Translations under genes and position numbers: made by a program
NCBI RefSeq assembly: GCF_000518545.1
Contig: NZ_JADU01000019.1
Location: 1-64,000, forward strand
DNA from: Hallella seregens ATCC 51272
GTDB taxonomy: Bacteria; Bacteroidota; Bacteroidia; Bacteroidales; Bacteroidaceae
Length of the DNA: 64,000 nt
Direction: 5' to 3'
In this document: positions 1 to 7,523 of the stretch, piece after piece
How the letters are laid out: every line of letters begins with the position of its first letter
How positions within the stretch are numbered: the stretch's first letter is position 1
Notes under the pieces: generated by a model
Seen by the model: only the letters and a program-made list of their open reading frames with translations
Told to the model about the DNA's origin: nothing
Database searches by the model: none

Positions 1-151
1 GCTGATCGATGCTTTTCCCACTTGAAAGGAACAGGCGGACATACTTGCGGACAGTGTTACGGGAAGTATGGAACGTGGATGCCGTTTCCTTGATACCCAT
101 CCCTGCCGCATAACATCTTAAAATGTTCTTGATTCTCTTGTTCATTTGCAT
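1..151 (-). CDS. istA: IS21-family transposase IstA, N-terminal fragment (runs off the window)
   Basis: Reading leftward from the ATG at 151 (a second in-frame ATG is at 145), the protein starts MQMNKRIKNILRCYAAG and continues through a helix-turn-helix of the form KETASTFHTSRNTVRKYVR. This is the typical N-terminus of IS21-type IstA transposases, which bind the terminal repeats of the element and cut and join DNA with the help of the ATPase IstB. Only about 50 residues are inside the window; the DDE catalytic core and istB would lie further left. The repeats at 243-307 behind its start fit the end of the same element. The family call rests on one motif and its context, so a related HTH transposase is possible. 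Confidence 0.72.
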   Translation of the reverse strand, partial: MQMNKRIKNILRCYAAGMGIKETASTFHTSRNTVRKYVRLFLSSGKSIDQ

Positions 152-242
152 AGATTTTATTATTACCCCTTACACCAGGACTCGGGTTCCCAAATCTACA
201 TAAAAAAACTCTAACGACACTTGTACTAAGTGGTTAATATTA

Positions 243-307
243 TTTTGGCCAAAAGGGTCAATCATATTATGGCCAAGGTGAGCAATCCTGTTTGGCCAAA
301 GGGGTCA
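243..307. repeat. Triple TGGCC-type repeats forming the right end of the IS21-like element
   Basis: Three related copies of a motif like TGGCCAAAAGGGTCA occur at about 246-260, 270-284 and 293-307, with a period of about 23 bp. Multiple short terminal repeats behind istA are typical of IS21-family ends. Read leftward, the last copy begins TGACCCC, so the element end is probably at 307, starting 5'-TG as usual. Flanking DNA would begin at 308. No target duplication can be seen without the other end. Confidence 0.6.
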
Positions 308-588
308 AAGTAGAGTGGCTTTTCCAGTAAAGAAACAGTCCGCAATTTATTTGCCTGTTTCCTTTCATCGAAGTACCTCTGCAGGAGGTAATCCCCGAAA
401 TTCAGGTCGGATTTTGCACTGTTCGTTACCGCTTTTCCCAATCCTCACTTGCAAAGGAGGTGGTAATGTTTTGGTAACGCTGCTCTGTCCGAAGTTGGTA
501 TAACCCCGTCTTTTCGAGGTTTTGCGTTGAAAGACTTAAAAATCAGAACTGACTGACTCACAATTCATTCACGCTATTCCACCTTTTC
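308..588. other. Non-coding stretch between the IS end and the truncated VirE-like gene
   Basis: No convincing gene is present. The VirE reading frame opens only at 553, just after a TGA at 550-552. The interval contains short purine-rich patches (GGAGGT near 385 and 460) but no clear promoter or terminator. The upstream half expected for a VirE-type protein is not found in any frame here. Confidence 0.4.
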
Positions 589-1431
589 TTGAACCTTGAG
601 GATAGATTTTCAGTGAAAGCAATTTCCGATTTGGCCAGCTGCGTTGTTGTCCGTAATTCTAACAAATGGTTGCCGTATCTTACCAAATGGCTTGTGGCAG
701 TGGTCGCCAATGCCATGGACGACCGTGAATGCCGTAACCATACCTGCCTCGTGCTGACAGGCGAGCAGGGCAAGTTCAAAACTACATTCTTGAATTTGCT
801 CTGTCCCCCTGCATTGCATGGCTATAGCTACACAGGCAAGATATACCCGCAGGAGAAAGACACACTCACTTATATCGGTCAGAACCTTATCGTAAATATA
901 GATGACCAGCTCAAAGCCCTCAATAAGCGGGACGAGAATGAGCTGAAAAACCTCATCACCTGTCCGATGGTCAAGTACCGTATGCCGTATGACAAGTACG
1001 TGGAGGAGCATCCCCACTTGGCAAGCTTTGTGGCATCAGTGAACGGCAATGACTTTCTTACAGACCCGACAGGCAGCAGAAGGTTTCTGCCCTTTGAAGT
1101 TCTATCCATAGACATAGAGAAAGCCAAGCGTATTTCAATGGACAATGTCTATGCTGAAGCCAAAGCCCTGTTAAAGTCAGGTTTCCGCTATTGGTTTGAT
1201 GATGAAGAGATTGCCGAACTATACAGAGAGAGTGAGGACTTTCAAGTACAGACTGCAGAAATGGAGCTCTTGTTGCGTTGCTTCGAGAAACCAGCGGAAG
1301 ATGAAAACTATTCGTTAATGACCACTACGGAGATACTCACCTATCTGGGTGTTTATACCCACCAGCCACTTGTTGCCAAGCGTATGGGCGAAGCCTTGAA
1401 GAAAGCAGGATACATAAAGGTGAGCAAATGA
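589..1431 (+). pseudogene. VirE/VapE-like P-loop protein, truncated at the N-terminus and interrupted by TGA
   Basis: The product resembles the ATPase half of virulence-associated E (VirE/VapE-like, D5/primase-helicase type) proteins common on Bacteroidales mobile elements. A degenerate Walker A (GEQGKFKTT, about residues 58-66) follows LVLT. Family-typical stretches such as NIDDQLKALNKRDENELKNL and NGNDFLTDPTGSRRFLPFE follow. Two defects are visible. The N-terminal VirE_N domain is missing: the open frame begins at 553 and the only start is a TTG at 589. In addition the TGA at 1429-1431 is followed in the same frame by RNGDSPIYVYKI up to a TAG at 1516-1518, which looks like the normal C-terminal tail. 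The gene is therefore probably a decayed remnant. It lies 266 nt before the primase-like gene. Confidence 0.7.
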
Positions 1432-1500
1432 AGAAACGGTGATAGCCCCATCTATGTCTACAAGATTAGGAAAATCTTGCCCTGCCCGCTCCTTCAAACT

Positions 1501-1593
1501 TGTAGTAGCCAAATGTAGTAGAATGTGTAGTATTGTCCTATACTACAAAGTAATACTGATTATCAATCACTTATCACAAAATAATATGTAGTA
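1501..1593 (+). repeat. Iteron-like TGTAGTA direct repeats with a small hairpin upstream of the primase-like gene
   Basis: TGTAGTA occurs at 1501-1507, 1514-1520, 1526-1532 and 1587-1593. The third copy overlaps a 7-bp perfect hairpin, GTAGTAT (1527-1533) pairing with ATACTAC (1540-1546). The surrounding 1519-1697 is AT-rich and has no gene. Direct repeats next to a primase gene could be replication-initiator sites or an operator; that is inference. Confidence 0.35.
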
Positions 1594-1697
1594 AGAAGAA
1601 AGATGAAAAAGTTTGGAGGGGAAACTTTGGAAAAGATAAACCCATAAAACAGACAAGCATAAATAATTATCATTCAACCCATTAAAGTATCAAAACA

Positions 1698-2654
1698 ATG
1701 AAAGAAGAAGATTTATCACTTATCAAGCGATATTCCATTGTGGAGTATCTCGAAAAGAAGGGTGTCAGGCCTGTCCGTAAAACACCTACCTATGCCATGT
1801 ACCGCTCACCACTCAGGGAGGAAACACATCCGAGTTTCAAGGTGGACACGGAAAAGAACCTTTGGATAGACTATGCCGAAGGCAGGGGCGGAAGCATCAT
1901 CGACCTTTATATGCGCTTGGAGGACTGCACGCTCTCGGAAGCCATCTGCCGTTTGGGGCAGAACGCTTTAGAGCATACAGCGTACAGCTCCAATTCTCCA
2001 AAGAGAGAAATATCCATCAGCCCAAATCAAATAGAGAATGTAACAGCAAGCGGTACAAGGAGACTGATATGCCTATCAGACACCTTGCCGCCGCATTTGC
2101 AGGAGTACCTCAAAAAGGAACGCTGCATTGATTTGGAAAAGGCAAAACCCTTTCTCAAATGTATCAGTTACGAGGTAAGGGGAAGAAGATATGAAGCTAT
2201 CGGCTTTGCTAATTCTTCGGGTGGTTATGAACTACGGGACAATCATTTGTTCAAGGGAACGATTGCCCCGAAGGACATCACTCCGATATTTGAGGACAAG
2301 GCACAGCCCGTCTGTCTGTTCGAGGGATTTATGGACTTTCTCTCTTTTCTTTCAATGAAAGGGGAAGTAACCAACCAATGTCTCGTGATGAATTCCGTGA
2401 GTAATGTAGCAAGAAGTATTCACTACCTGAACGAGAGGAATATAACCTCCGTTCGTACTTTTCTTGACAATGACTATGCAGGGCAGAGAGTAGTACAGGA
2501 ATTTGTAAACGCAGGTTTTAAGGTAGAAGATATGGCAGTGTATTATAGAGACTTCAAAGACCTCAACGATTTTCATATCAGCCGTGTCCGTGAGCATGAG
2601 AAATCTCAAAATACAAGCAACAAAATAAAACAAGTCAAACTTAAAATAAGATAG
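1698..2654 (+). CDS. Primase-like protein with degenerate CHC2 region and TOPRIM domain
   Basis: This 318-residue protein has a DnaG-like N-terminus (RSPLREETHPSFKVD, about residues 37-51, then a GRGGSIIDL segment). It lacks the cysteines of a true CHC2 zinc finger. The TOPRIM part shows the glutamate motif FEGFMDFLSF (E209) and the acidic motif LDNDYAGQ (D257, D259), then KDLND near 287-291. Such proteins are common on Bacteroidales mobilizable and conjugative elements and are thought to support replication of transferred DNA. The gene is followed after 4 nt by the DUF3408 gene, suggesting one transcript. Its own promoter is not obvious. Confidence 0.82.
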   Translation: MKEEDLSLIKRYSIVEYLEKKGVRPVRKTPTYAMYRSPLREETHPSFKVDTEKNLWIDYAEGRGGSIIDLYMRLEDCTLSEAICRLGQNALEHTAYSSNSPKREISISPNQIENVTASGTRRLICLSDTLPPHLQEYLKKERCIDLEKAKPFLKCISYEVRGRRYEAIGFANSSGGYELRDNHLFKGTIAPKDITPIFEDKAQPVCLFEGFMDFLSFLSMKGEVTNQCLVMNSVSNVARSIHYLNERNITSVRTFLDNDYAGQRVVQEFVNAGFKVEDMAVYYRDFKDLNDFHISRVREHEKSQNTSNKIKQVKLKIR

Positions 2655-2658
2655 AGTG

Positions 2659-3120
2659 ATGAAAAAGGAAAGAAGAAACATGGAAGAAATAGATCGTTTC
2701 ATAGGAAAAACTTTTGGTATGAGCCAAGCTGAAAATTCAAGTGAACAATCTGTCTCTGAATTCCGGGAAAAGAGAATGAAAACTATTCAAGAGCAACAAC
2801 AACAAGAAACAGAACATGCCATAGAGCATGCCACGCCATCCGAGCCTGTACTGCATACAGAGCATGCAACTATTCAACGACGCATCAGTGCCAAGATGAG
2901 AAAGGAGACACTCGAAGCATACAAGCAAGCGTTCCTTGTTCCGACAAAGCTAAGTGAGAGAAAAGCGGTCTATCTGAGCAGGGAGACACAGGAACCTGCC
3001 GACTTCATCGTACGCAGGTTGGGTGACAGGGGCAGCAACCTCTCAAGTTTCGTGGAGAATATCGTGCGCATTCATTTGGAAGAATACGGAGAAGATATAG
3101 AAAAATGGAGGAAGCTGTAA
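2659..3120 (+). CDS. DUF3408-family protein of a mobilizable element
   Basis: The 153-residue product has a polar, glutamine-rich N-terminal third. Its C-terminus (SERKAVYLSRET, then LSSFVENIVRIHLEEYGEDI) matches the pattern of DUF3408, a family found almost only on Bacteroidales conjugative and mobilizable elements, where a ribbon-helix-helix-like DNA-binding role has been suggested. The ATG at 2659 is preferred over the GTG at 2656. The gene starts 4 nt after the primase-like gene and ends at the strong hairpin 3128-3190, so the two probably form a unit. No precise function can be given. Confidence 0.75.
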   Translation: MKKERRNMEEIDRFIGKTFGMSQAENSSEQSVSEFREKRMKTIQEQQQQETEHAIEHATPSEPVLHTEHATIQRRISAKMRKETLEAYKQAFLVPTKLSERKAVYLSRETQEPADFIVRRLGDRGSNLSSFVENIVRIHLEEYGEDIEKWRKL

Positions 3121-3127
3121 ACAACAG

Positions 3128-3190
3128 AAAAACGGTCAAGGACTATCGAGTAAAAGGATGTCCCTTTCACTCAAAATCCTCGACCGTTTT
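3128..3190 (+). terminator. Long nested hairpin after the DUF3408 gene
   Basis: The arm at 3128-3142 (AAAAACGGTCAAGGA) pairs with TCCTCGACCGTTTT at 3177-3190 with one mismatch. Inside it, GAGTAAAAGG pairs with CCTTTCACTC, also with one mismatch. It lies just after the stop codon at 3120, so a terminator is the simplest reading, although there is no long T run. Confidence 0.5.
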
Positions 3191-3483
3191 AGGGTAGTAC
3201 CAACAATAGATTTTTACTGAACACATTGAACGGTGGGAATGCCACGAACGCAGTTAATCTTCTGAATGCATAGCATTCATTTTTGGACGACAAAACGCTT
3301 TATGCGTAAACGTTTCGTTAGCTGACATTGTAAGACGTCAGTTTGTACCCACAAACTGCGCCCTGCTCCCCTCGTCAGACTATCGGGGAGATTAGACCGT
3401 AATCACTCCGTTCTCATCGGTCAGTGTTCAGAAATTAAGAAACAACGAATCATCTACAATGATTAACTTTCAAGGAAACTTAT
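3191..3483. other. Hairpin-rich interval upstream of the mobilization genes, candidate oriT
   Basis: This gene-free stretch holds several short perfect hairpins: GAATG/CATTC around 3263-3279, CAGTTTGT (3339-3346) with ACAAACTG (3351-3358), and CTCCCC (3366-3371) with GGGGAG (3385-3390). It lies immediately before the relaxosome accessory gene and the relaxase gene, the usual place for an origin of transfer in mobilizable elements. No nic site can be assigned from sequence alone. Confidence 0.4.
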
Positions 3484-3915
3484 ATGAATGGATACAAAGG
3501 AAAACCTGCCAAATGGCAGCAACGAGGCAAGGAAGAAACGAGGATGAACAAGACAGAGTTCATCAAGGTAAGATGCACATTAGAGGAAAAGCAGCGTATC
3601 AAATCAAAGGCGGAAAACACAGGACGAAAGTTCTCGGATTACTGCCGTGAGATACTCCTTAACGGAGAAGTTACAGCCGTTCCCAAGATGACCGACAATG
3701 AGAGGGAAGCCATTGCCATTCTCCAGCATACAGGAAGGTTCTATGGGCAGGTTTCCAATCTCATCAAGGTCAAGGATGAAAGGTGGGTACTCATCACAAA
3801 GAACCTTTCCTTATGTGCCAAAGAAGCATTTAAGCGGTTTTACGACCCTCATTTTCGTATAGATGATGATATATATAAGGTCTTAAATATGACAAGAGAT
3901 GATAGGAAAATGTAA
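3484..3915 (+). CDS. Plasmid-mobilization accessory protein, BmgB/MobC-like
   Basis: The 143-residue protein has a basic N-terminus, then a ribbon-helix-helix-like segment (FIKVRCTLEEKQRIKSKAE, then KFSDYCREILLNGEV), as in relaxosome accessory proteins that bind oriT and help the relaxase. The start at 3484 is used; an internal ATG at 3544 just before NKTEFIKVRC is an alternative and would leave the conserved part intact. It overlaps the relaxase gene by 17 nt, which suggests translational coupling and a joint role in mobilization. Identification is by motif pattern and neighbourhood. Confidence 0.78.
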   Translation: MNGYKGKPAKWQQRGKEETRMNKTEFIKVRCTLEEKQRIKSKAENTGRKFSDYCREILLNGEVTAVPKMTDNEREAIAILQHTGRFYGQVSNLIKVKDERWVLITKNLSLCAKEAFKRFYDPHFRIDDDIYKVLNMTRDDRKM

Positions 3916-4963
3916 GGCGATAGCCCACGGAAGCACAGCTTTGGATTATATTTTTAGAGAGCGCAAACTCGGTTATAGGCTTGCCTTCCACAATCTTTGC
4001 AGCAGGGAGCCAAAGACTATCCATGAGGAAATGAAAGTGGTCAGCGACTACAACAGCCGTTGCAGGAACAAGTTCCTCCGCATTGAAATCGGAATAGCAC
4101 CACAGGACGAGAAAAAACTGCCTGTGTCCGAACTTATGTGGATAGCCCATCAGTTTGCCAAGCGAATGGGACTTGACGACCACCAATGGGTGGCTGTAAC
4201 GCACAAGGACACCGACAACAGGCATATCCATATCATTGCCAATCGTATCAGCCTTTATGGAGAGGTCTATGATACCACCTTTGTAAGCAACAGAGCAGCG
4301 AGGGTAGCGGAGGAAATCAGCAGGGAGAAAGGCTTGACCATCGCAAAGGAGGTCAAGGCGGAAAGGAAACACCAAAAGGAAAAATCCAATCCGACGAGAG
4401 AGCAAACGAAACAGCAGGTACAGAATATTTGCTATACCCTGCTTGACAAGTATAAAGGCACAGGCATCACAGGGCATTCCATGTCCCTCTACGAGTTAAA
4501 CAAAAACGGGATAGCCATAGAGCGCATGAAAAACAAGCAGGGCAAAGTCTATGGCTTGAAGTTCTCATACGGAGAACATAAATTCAAGGCTTCCGAAATC
4601 GGCAGGGAGTTTGGCTACCATTCCTTGCAGAAGAACTTTGAAGCAACCAACAAGGAAGAAAAGAAGAAACCACACCAAACGATACAAGAGGCAACAGAAA
4701 AGAAAGAGCAACCTGATGCAGGTTATCAACTTGTACCTAAAAGTCGTTCATATATGCCACAAACAACAGAAAAAACTCCGCAGATTGCACAGGCTATCGG
4801 TACAATGGCAGACGCAGCCATTAGCGCAGCCGATGAAGTGGTGGAAGGATTGGGCGATTTGATTACACCAACTGCACAGGGCGATGACTATGCCGAAACT
4901 ACATGGCAGCGCAGACTCAGAAATCAAGCCAACAGAAAGAAGAAAAGAGGAAGAGGTATATAA
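3899..4963 (+). CDS. Relaxase/mobilization nuclease, MOBP-type (BmgA-like)
   Basis: This 354-residue protein carries the relaxase metal-binding motif as H102-x6-H109-x-H111, in HKDTDNRHIHIIANR. The candidate nucleophile is a tyrosine near the N-terminus (Y17 in ALDYIFRE). Relaxases of this type nick one strand at oriT, stay covalently attached, and pilot the strand into a recipient using a helper conjugation apparatus. The C-terminal third (from about residue 240) is charged and low in complexity, as usual. There is no coupling protein or mating-pair gene in view, so the element would be mobilizable and not self-transmissible. The gene overlaps its accessory gene, and its end is close to the right edge of the low-G+C segment. 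Confidence 0.88.
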   Translation: MIGKCKAIAHGSTALDYIFRERKLGYRLAFHNLCSREPKTIHEEMKVVSDYNSRCRNKFLRIEIGIAPQDEKKLPVSELMWIAHQFAKRMGLDDHQWVAVTHKDTDNRHIHIIANRISLYGEVYDTTFVSNRAARVAEEISREKGLTIAKEVKAERKHQKEKSNPTREQTKQQVQNICYTLLDKYKGTGITGHSMSLYELNKNGIAIERMKNKQGKVYGLKFSYGEHKFKASEIGREFGYHSLQKNFEATNKEEKKKPHQTIQEATEKKEQPDAGYQLVPKSRSYMPQTTEKTPQIAQAIGTMADAAISAADEVVEGLGDLITPTAQGDDYAETTWQRRLRNQANRKKKRGRGI

Positions 4964-5287
4964 CCCACAGCCAGCCAAACAATCAACCAAAAGCGCAGAA
5001 AAGAGAATATTTCGTCAAAAACGCTTGTTATTCGCAAGCAAAGTATTATCTTTGCAAACAGAATAACAAGCGTTCTTTCTTTAGCAGAAAACAGCGACAC
5101 AAAGCATTTCGCTCGTTTCCAAATCGTTACCTGTTTAGTTATACCAACAAGGTAACTTCTTTATTTTCAATTAGATACATTTTAATAATTATCTTACGCC
5201 GTGACGTCCGTGCGGTGAAGAGGAAAAAGGAGGACGGGGAGGAAGAGCCCGCAGACTGACGGCGCGGTGGCGGCGGGCGAAAAACGG
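4964..5287. other. Gene-free right border of the mobile segment
   Basis: No real gene is present. The stretch is AT-rich up to about 5,200 and then changes abruptly to G+C-rich host sequence, marking the likely right border of the mobile DNA. Its only clear structure is the nested palindrome at 5020-5074. No direct repeat of the tRNA-Cys 3' end was found near the left side of the window. Confidence 0.45.
5020..5074. repeat. Nested palindrome containing a promoter-like element
   Basis: AACGCTTGTTATTC at 5020-5033 is perfectly inverted at 5061-5074. Inside it, GCAAAG (5038-5043) is inverted as CTTTGC (5050-5055). The centre reads TATCTTTG (5047-5054), a match to the Bacteroidales -7 consensus TAnnTTTG on the + strand, but no gene follows. 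It could be a recombinase core site, an operator or a terminator. Confidence 0.5.
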
Positions 5288-5323
5288 AAATCGGGAAGAC
5301 GCAACGATGCGTCTTCCCGATTT
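5288..5323 (-). terminator. Intrinsic terminator downstream of tRNA-Cys
   Basis: A 16-bp perfect stem (5288-5303 with 5308-5323) with a 4-nt loop stands 6 nt beyond the 3' end of the leftward tRNA gene. It also separates host DNA from the mobile segment. Confidence 0.8.
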
Positions 5324-5329
5324 GAAGAG

Positions 5330-5400
5330 AGGTGCCTGGCGGAGTCGAACCGCCTTGAACGGTTTTGCAGACCGTTACCTGACCGTTCGGACAAGGCACC
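5330..5400 (-). tRNA. tRNA-Cys (GCA)
   Basis: Read leftward, the 71-nt sequence begins GGTGCCT and ends AGGCACCT, forming the acceptor stem with the U73 discriminator typical of tRNA-Cys. The anticodon loop is CTGCAAA with anticodon GCA. The T arm is GGCGG-TTCGACT-CCGCC. No CCA is encoded, as usual in this phylum. A -7 element lies at 5436-5443 and a strong terminator follows at 5288-5323. The 3' end faces the mobile element. Confidence 0.95.
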
Positions 5401-5435
5401 CTTTCCGCACCGAAACGGCTATCGGTTTGCGGTTG

Positions 5436-5443
5436 CAAAAGTA
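5436..5443 (-). promoter_or_regulatory. -7 element for tRNA-Cys
   Basis: Leftward TACTTTTG matches TAnnTTTG and lies 35 nt upstream of the mature 5' end of the tRNA. Confidence 0.5.
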
Positions 5444-5506
5444 CAGATAAAATCCCACACTGCCAAATTTTATCCGATGTTTTCTGCCAATTATTTGTCC
5501 GCCGCC

Positions 5507-6577
5507 TCACAGCGTGCCCTTGGTGGATGGCAGTTCGTAGTGGTAGATGTCGCGTCTGACGGCCATTTTCAGGCTCCGGGCCAGGGCCTTGAAGATGCCC
5601 TCTATCTTGTGATGCTCGTTTTGTCCCTCGGCCTTGACGTTGAGATTCATGCGCGCCGAGTCGCTCAGGCTCTTGAAAAAGTGGAGAAACATCTCCGTGG
5701 GCATCCCGCCAACCATCTCCCGATGGAAGTCGGCGTCCCACACGAGCCACGGCCGTCCGCCGAAGTCGAGGGCCACTTGGCAGAGGCAGTCGTCCATGGG
5801 CAGGCTGTAACCATAGCGTTCGATGCCGCGCTTGTCGCCCAGGGCGCGCAGCAGGCACTCGCCCAGGGCGATGGCTGTGTCCTCGATGGTGTGGTGCTCG
5901 TCCACCCAGAGGTCGCCCCGCGTCTCGATGGTGAGGTCCATCATGCCGTGCTTGCCTATCTGCTCGAGCATGTGGTCGAAGAATCCCAGGCCGGTCTTCA
6001 CCTGCGTATGGCCCGCGCCGTCGAGGTTGATGCGCACGTGGATGTCGGTCTCCTTGGTGGTGCGGCGCACCTCGGCCACGCGCTCCCCGGCAAAGAGCAG
6101 CTCGGCAATCTTGTCCCACGTGAGCCCGTCGCGCCCCAGGATGAGGGCGCGGCAGCCCAGGTTGCGGGCCAGCTCGGCGTCGGTCTCGCGGTCGCCGATG
6201 ACCCAGCTCCCGGCCAGGTCGTAGGCCGGGTTGCCGGTGTAGGCCGTGAGCATGCCCGTTCCGGGCTTGCGCATGGGCGAGTTGTCGGCGGGGAAGTGGC
6301 GGTCGATGAGCACGTCGTCGAACGTGACACCCTCGCCCTGCAGCGTCTGGAGCATGAAGTTGTGCACCGGCCAGAACGTGTCTTCGGGAAACGACGGCGT
6401 GCCCAGTCCGTCCTGGTTGCTCACCATCACCAGCCTGAAGTCGAGGTGCTGGCGGATGAAACCCAGGTTGCGGAACACGCCGGGCATGAACCGCAGCTTG
6501 GCAAAGGAGTCGATCTGCTCGTCTTCGGGCTCCTCGATGAGGGTGCCGTCGCGGTCGATGAATAGGATGCGTTGCAT
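5507..6577 (-). CDS. hisB: Bifunctional histidinol-phosphatase / imidazoleglycerol-phosphate dehydratase
   Basis: HisB of 356 residues catalyses two steps of histidine biosynthesis in the cytoplasm: dehydration of imidazoleglycerol phosphate and dephosphorylation of histidinol phosphate. The HAD phosphatase half starts with FIDRDGT (D8, D10) and includes MVSNQDG and [13 protein letters not shown]. The dehydratase half shows [31 protein letters not shown] and [15 protein letters not shown]. The ATG at 6577 is chosen because it places the HAD motif at the normal distance; the frame is open further upstream. The gene begins 10 nt after a membrane-protein gene, so they may share a transcript. No other his genes are nearby. 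Confidence 0.95.
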   Translation of the reverse strand: MQRILFIDRDGTLIEEPEDEQIDSFAKLRFMPGVFRNLGFIRQHLDFRLVMVSNQDGLGTPSFPEDTFWPVHNFMLQTLQGEGVTFDDVLIDRHFPADNSPMRKPGTGMLTAYTGNPAYDLAGSWVIGDRETDAELARNLGCRALILGRDGLTWDKIAELLFAGERVAEVRRTTKETDIHVRINLDGAGHTQVKTGLGFFDHMLEQIGKHGMMDLTIETRGDLWVDEHHTIEDTAIALGECLLRALGDKRGIERYGYSLPMDDCLCQVALDFGGRPWLVWDADFHREMVGGMPTEMFLHFFKSLSDSARMNLNVKAEGQNEHHKIEGIFKALARSLKMAVRRDIYHYELPSTKGTL

Positions 6578-6587
6578 GGCTGTGGGG

Positions 6588-7463
6588 TCAGAGGGCCGGG
6601 GCGGGACAATGGAGGGTTTCGATGTGGCCATAGGCATAGTGGAACACCATCAGCACCCACACCATGACATAACAGTCTGCAAACTGGCACATGGCCCCGA
6701 CAACGAAGTTCAACGGGCCGAACCAGGCCGGCAGAAGACTCGGGTCGCCGAGGAGCATGCCGCTGGTGTTGACCATGCCGGCAAGGTAGAGAATGGCGAG
6801 GGGCAGCATGAAAATGCAGCTCAGTATCAGCGTGATGATGGCTACAAGCAGGGCTGTGAGGAAGAGGTAGCCCCAGTGGCGGAAGCCCGTGAGCAGCGGG
6901 CGGCCGAAGACGGTGCCGACGCGCTGCTGCGGCTCCATGCAGTATTTCATGCTCGAGTAGGCAAGGGGCAGCAGCACAAGCAGCTCTACGAACATCAGCC
7001 CGTAGGCGATGACGCCGCCCAAGGCCAGCTTGCCCAGCTGGTCGTGGCCGCCCGTGGAGAAGCCGATGCCGAAGCTGATGCCGAGCGTGGCAAGGGTCAG
7101 GGCGATGCCAAGGCCTGTCATAGTGAGGACGAGGCGGGCCATGCGGGGCAGGTTTGTGTCCATGGACTGCCCGTTGAGCAGCCCCATGACGGCGGCCAGG
7201 AACCAAATGTAGGCGACGAGCACCAGCAGCACAGAGCCGAGCATGGCGGCATAAAGCAGCGTGGGATGCTCGGCCATGTGGAGGCCGGTGGCCAAAAGGG
7301 CCTGCGGAGAAGCGAGCACCGTGGTGAGGCTGAGCAGCAACGAGAGCACCAGTGCGGGCTTCCACGTCTTGCGGAGAATGCTCCAAGCGTTGGTGCTGAA
7401 GAGGTCGAACGCGGCCTTGATGCAGCTGCTGACGCTGCGCCGCTTGTACAATTCTGTTTCCAT
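6588..7463 (-). CDS. Multi-pass membrane protein of unknown function
   Basis: The 291-residue product has about six strongly hydrophobic segments (for example [15 protein letters not shown] near residue 40 and [16 protein letters not shown] near residue 200) and short polar loops. I do not recognise a named family. An N-terminal soluble stretch of about 30 residues ([19 protein letters not shown]) precedes the first helix, a layout seen in DUF-type inner membrane proteins. It lies directly upstream of hisB on the same strand with a 10-nt gap, which suggests co-transcription but not necessarily a shared function. Confidence 0.7.
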   Translation of the reverse strand: METELYKRRSVSSCIKAAFDLFSTNAWSILRKTWKPALVLSLLLSLTTVLASPQALLATGLHMAEHPTLLYAAMLGSVLLVLVAYIWFLAAVMGLLNGQSMDTNLPRMARLVLTMTGLGIALTLATLGISFGIGFSTGGHDQLGKLALGGVIAYGLMFVELLVLLPLAYSSMKYCMEPQQRVGTVFGRPLLTGFRHWGYLFLTALLVAIITLILSCIFMLPLAILYLAGMVNTSGMLLGDPSLLPAWFGPLNFVVGAMCQFADCYVMVWVLMVFHYAYGHIETLHCPAPAL

Positions 7464-7523
7464 AAGGGTTGTGGGTTGATTTGTTGAGGGGTTATGAGGT
7501 GGGGGTGCTGCGCGGCCGCGGGG

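Noticed and set aside
4903-5259. Possible small gene after the relaxase
   Set aside because: The translation is low-complexity, it spans the palindrome at 5020-5074 and the composition border, and it overlaps the relaxase end; no family pattern is seen.
5267-6565. 432-codon open frame on the plus strand
   Set aside because: It overlaps tRNA-Cys and is antisense to hisB.
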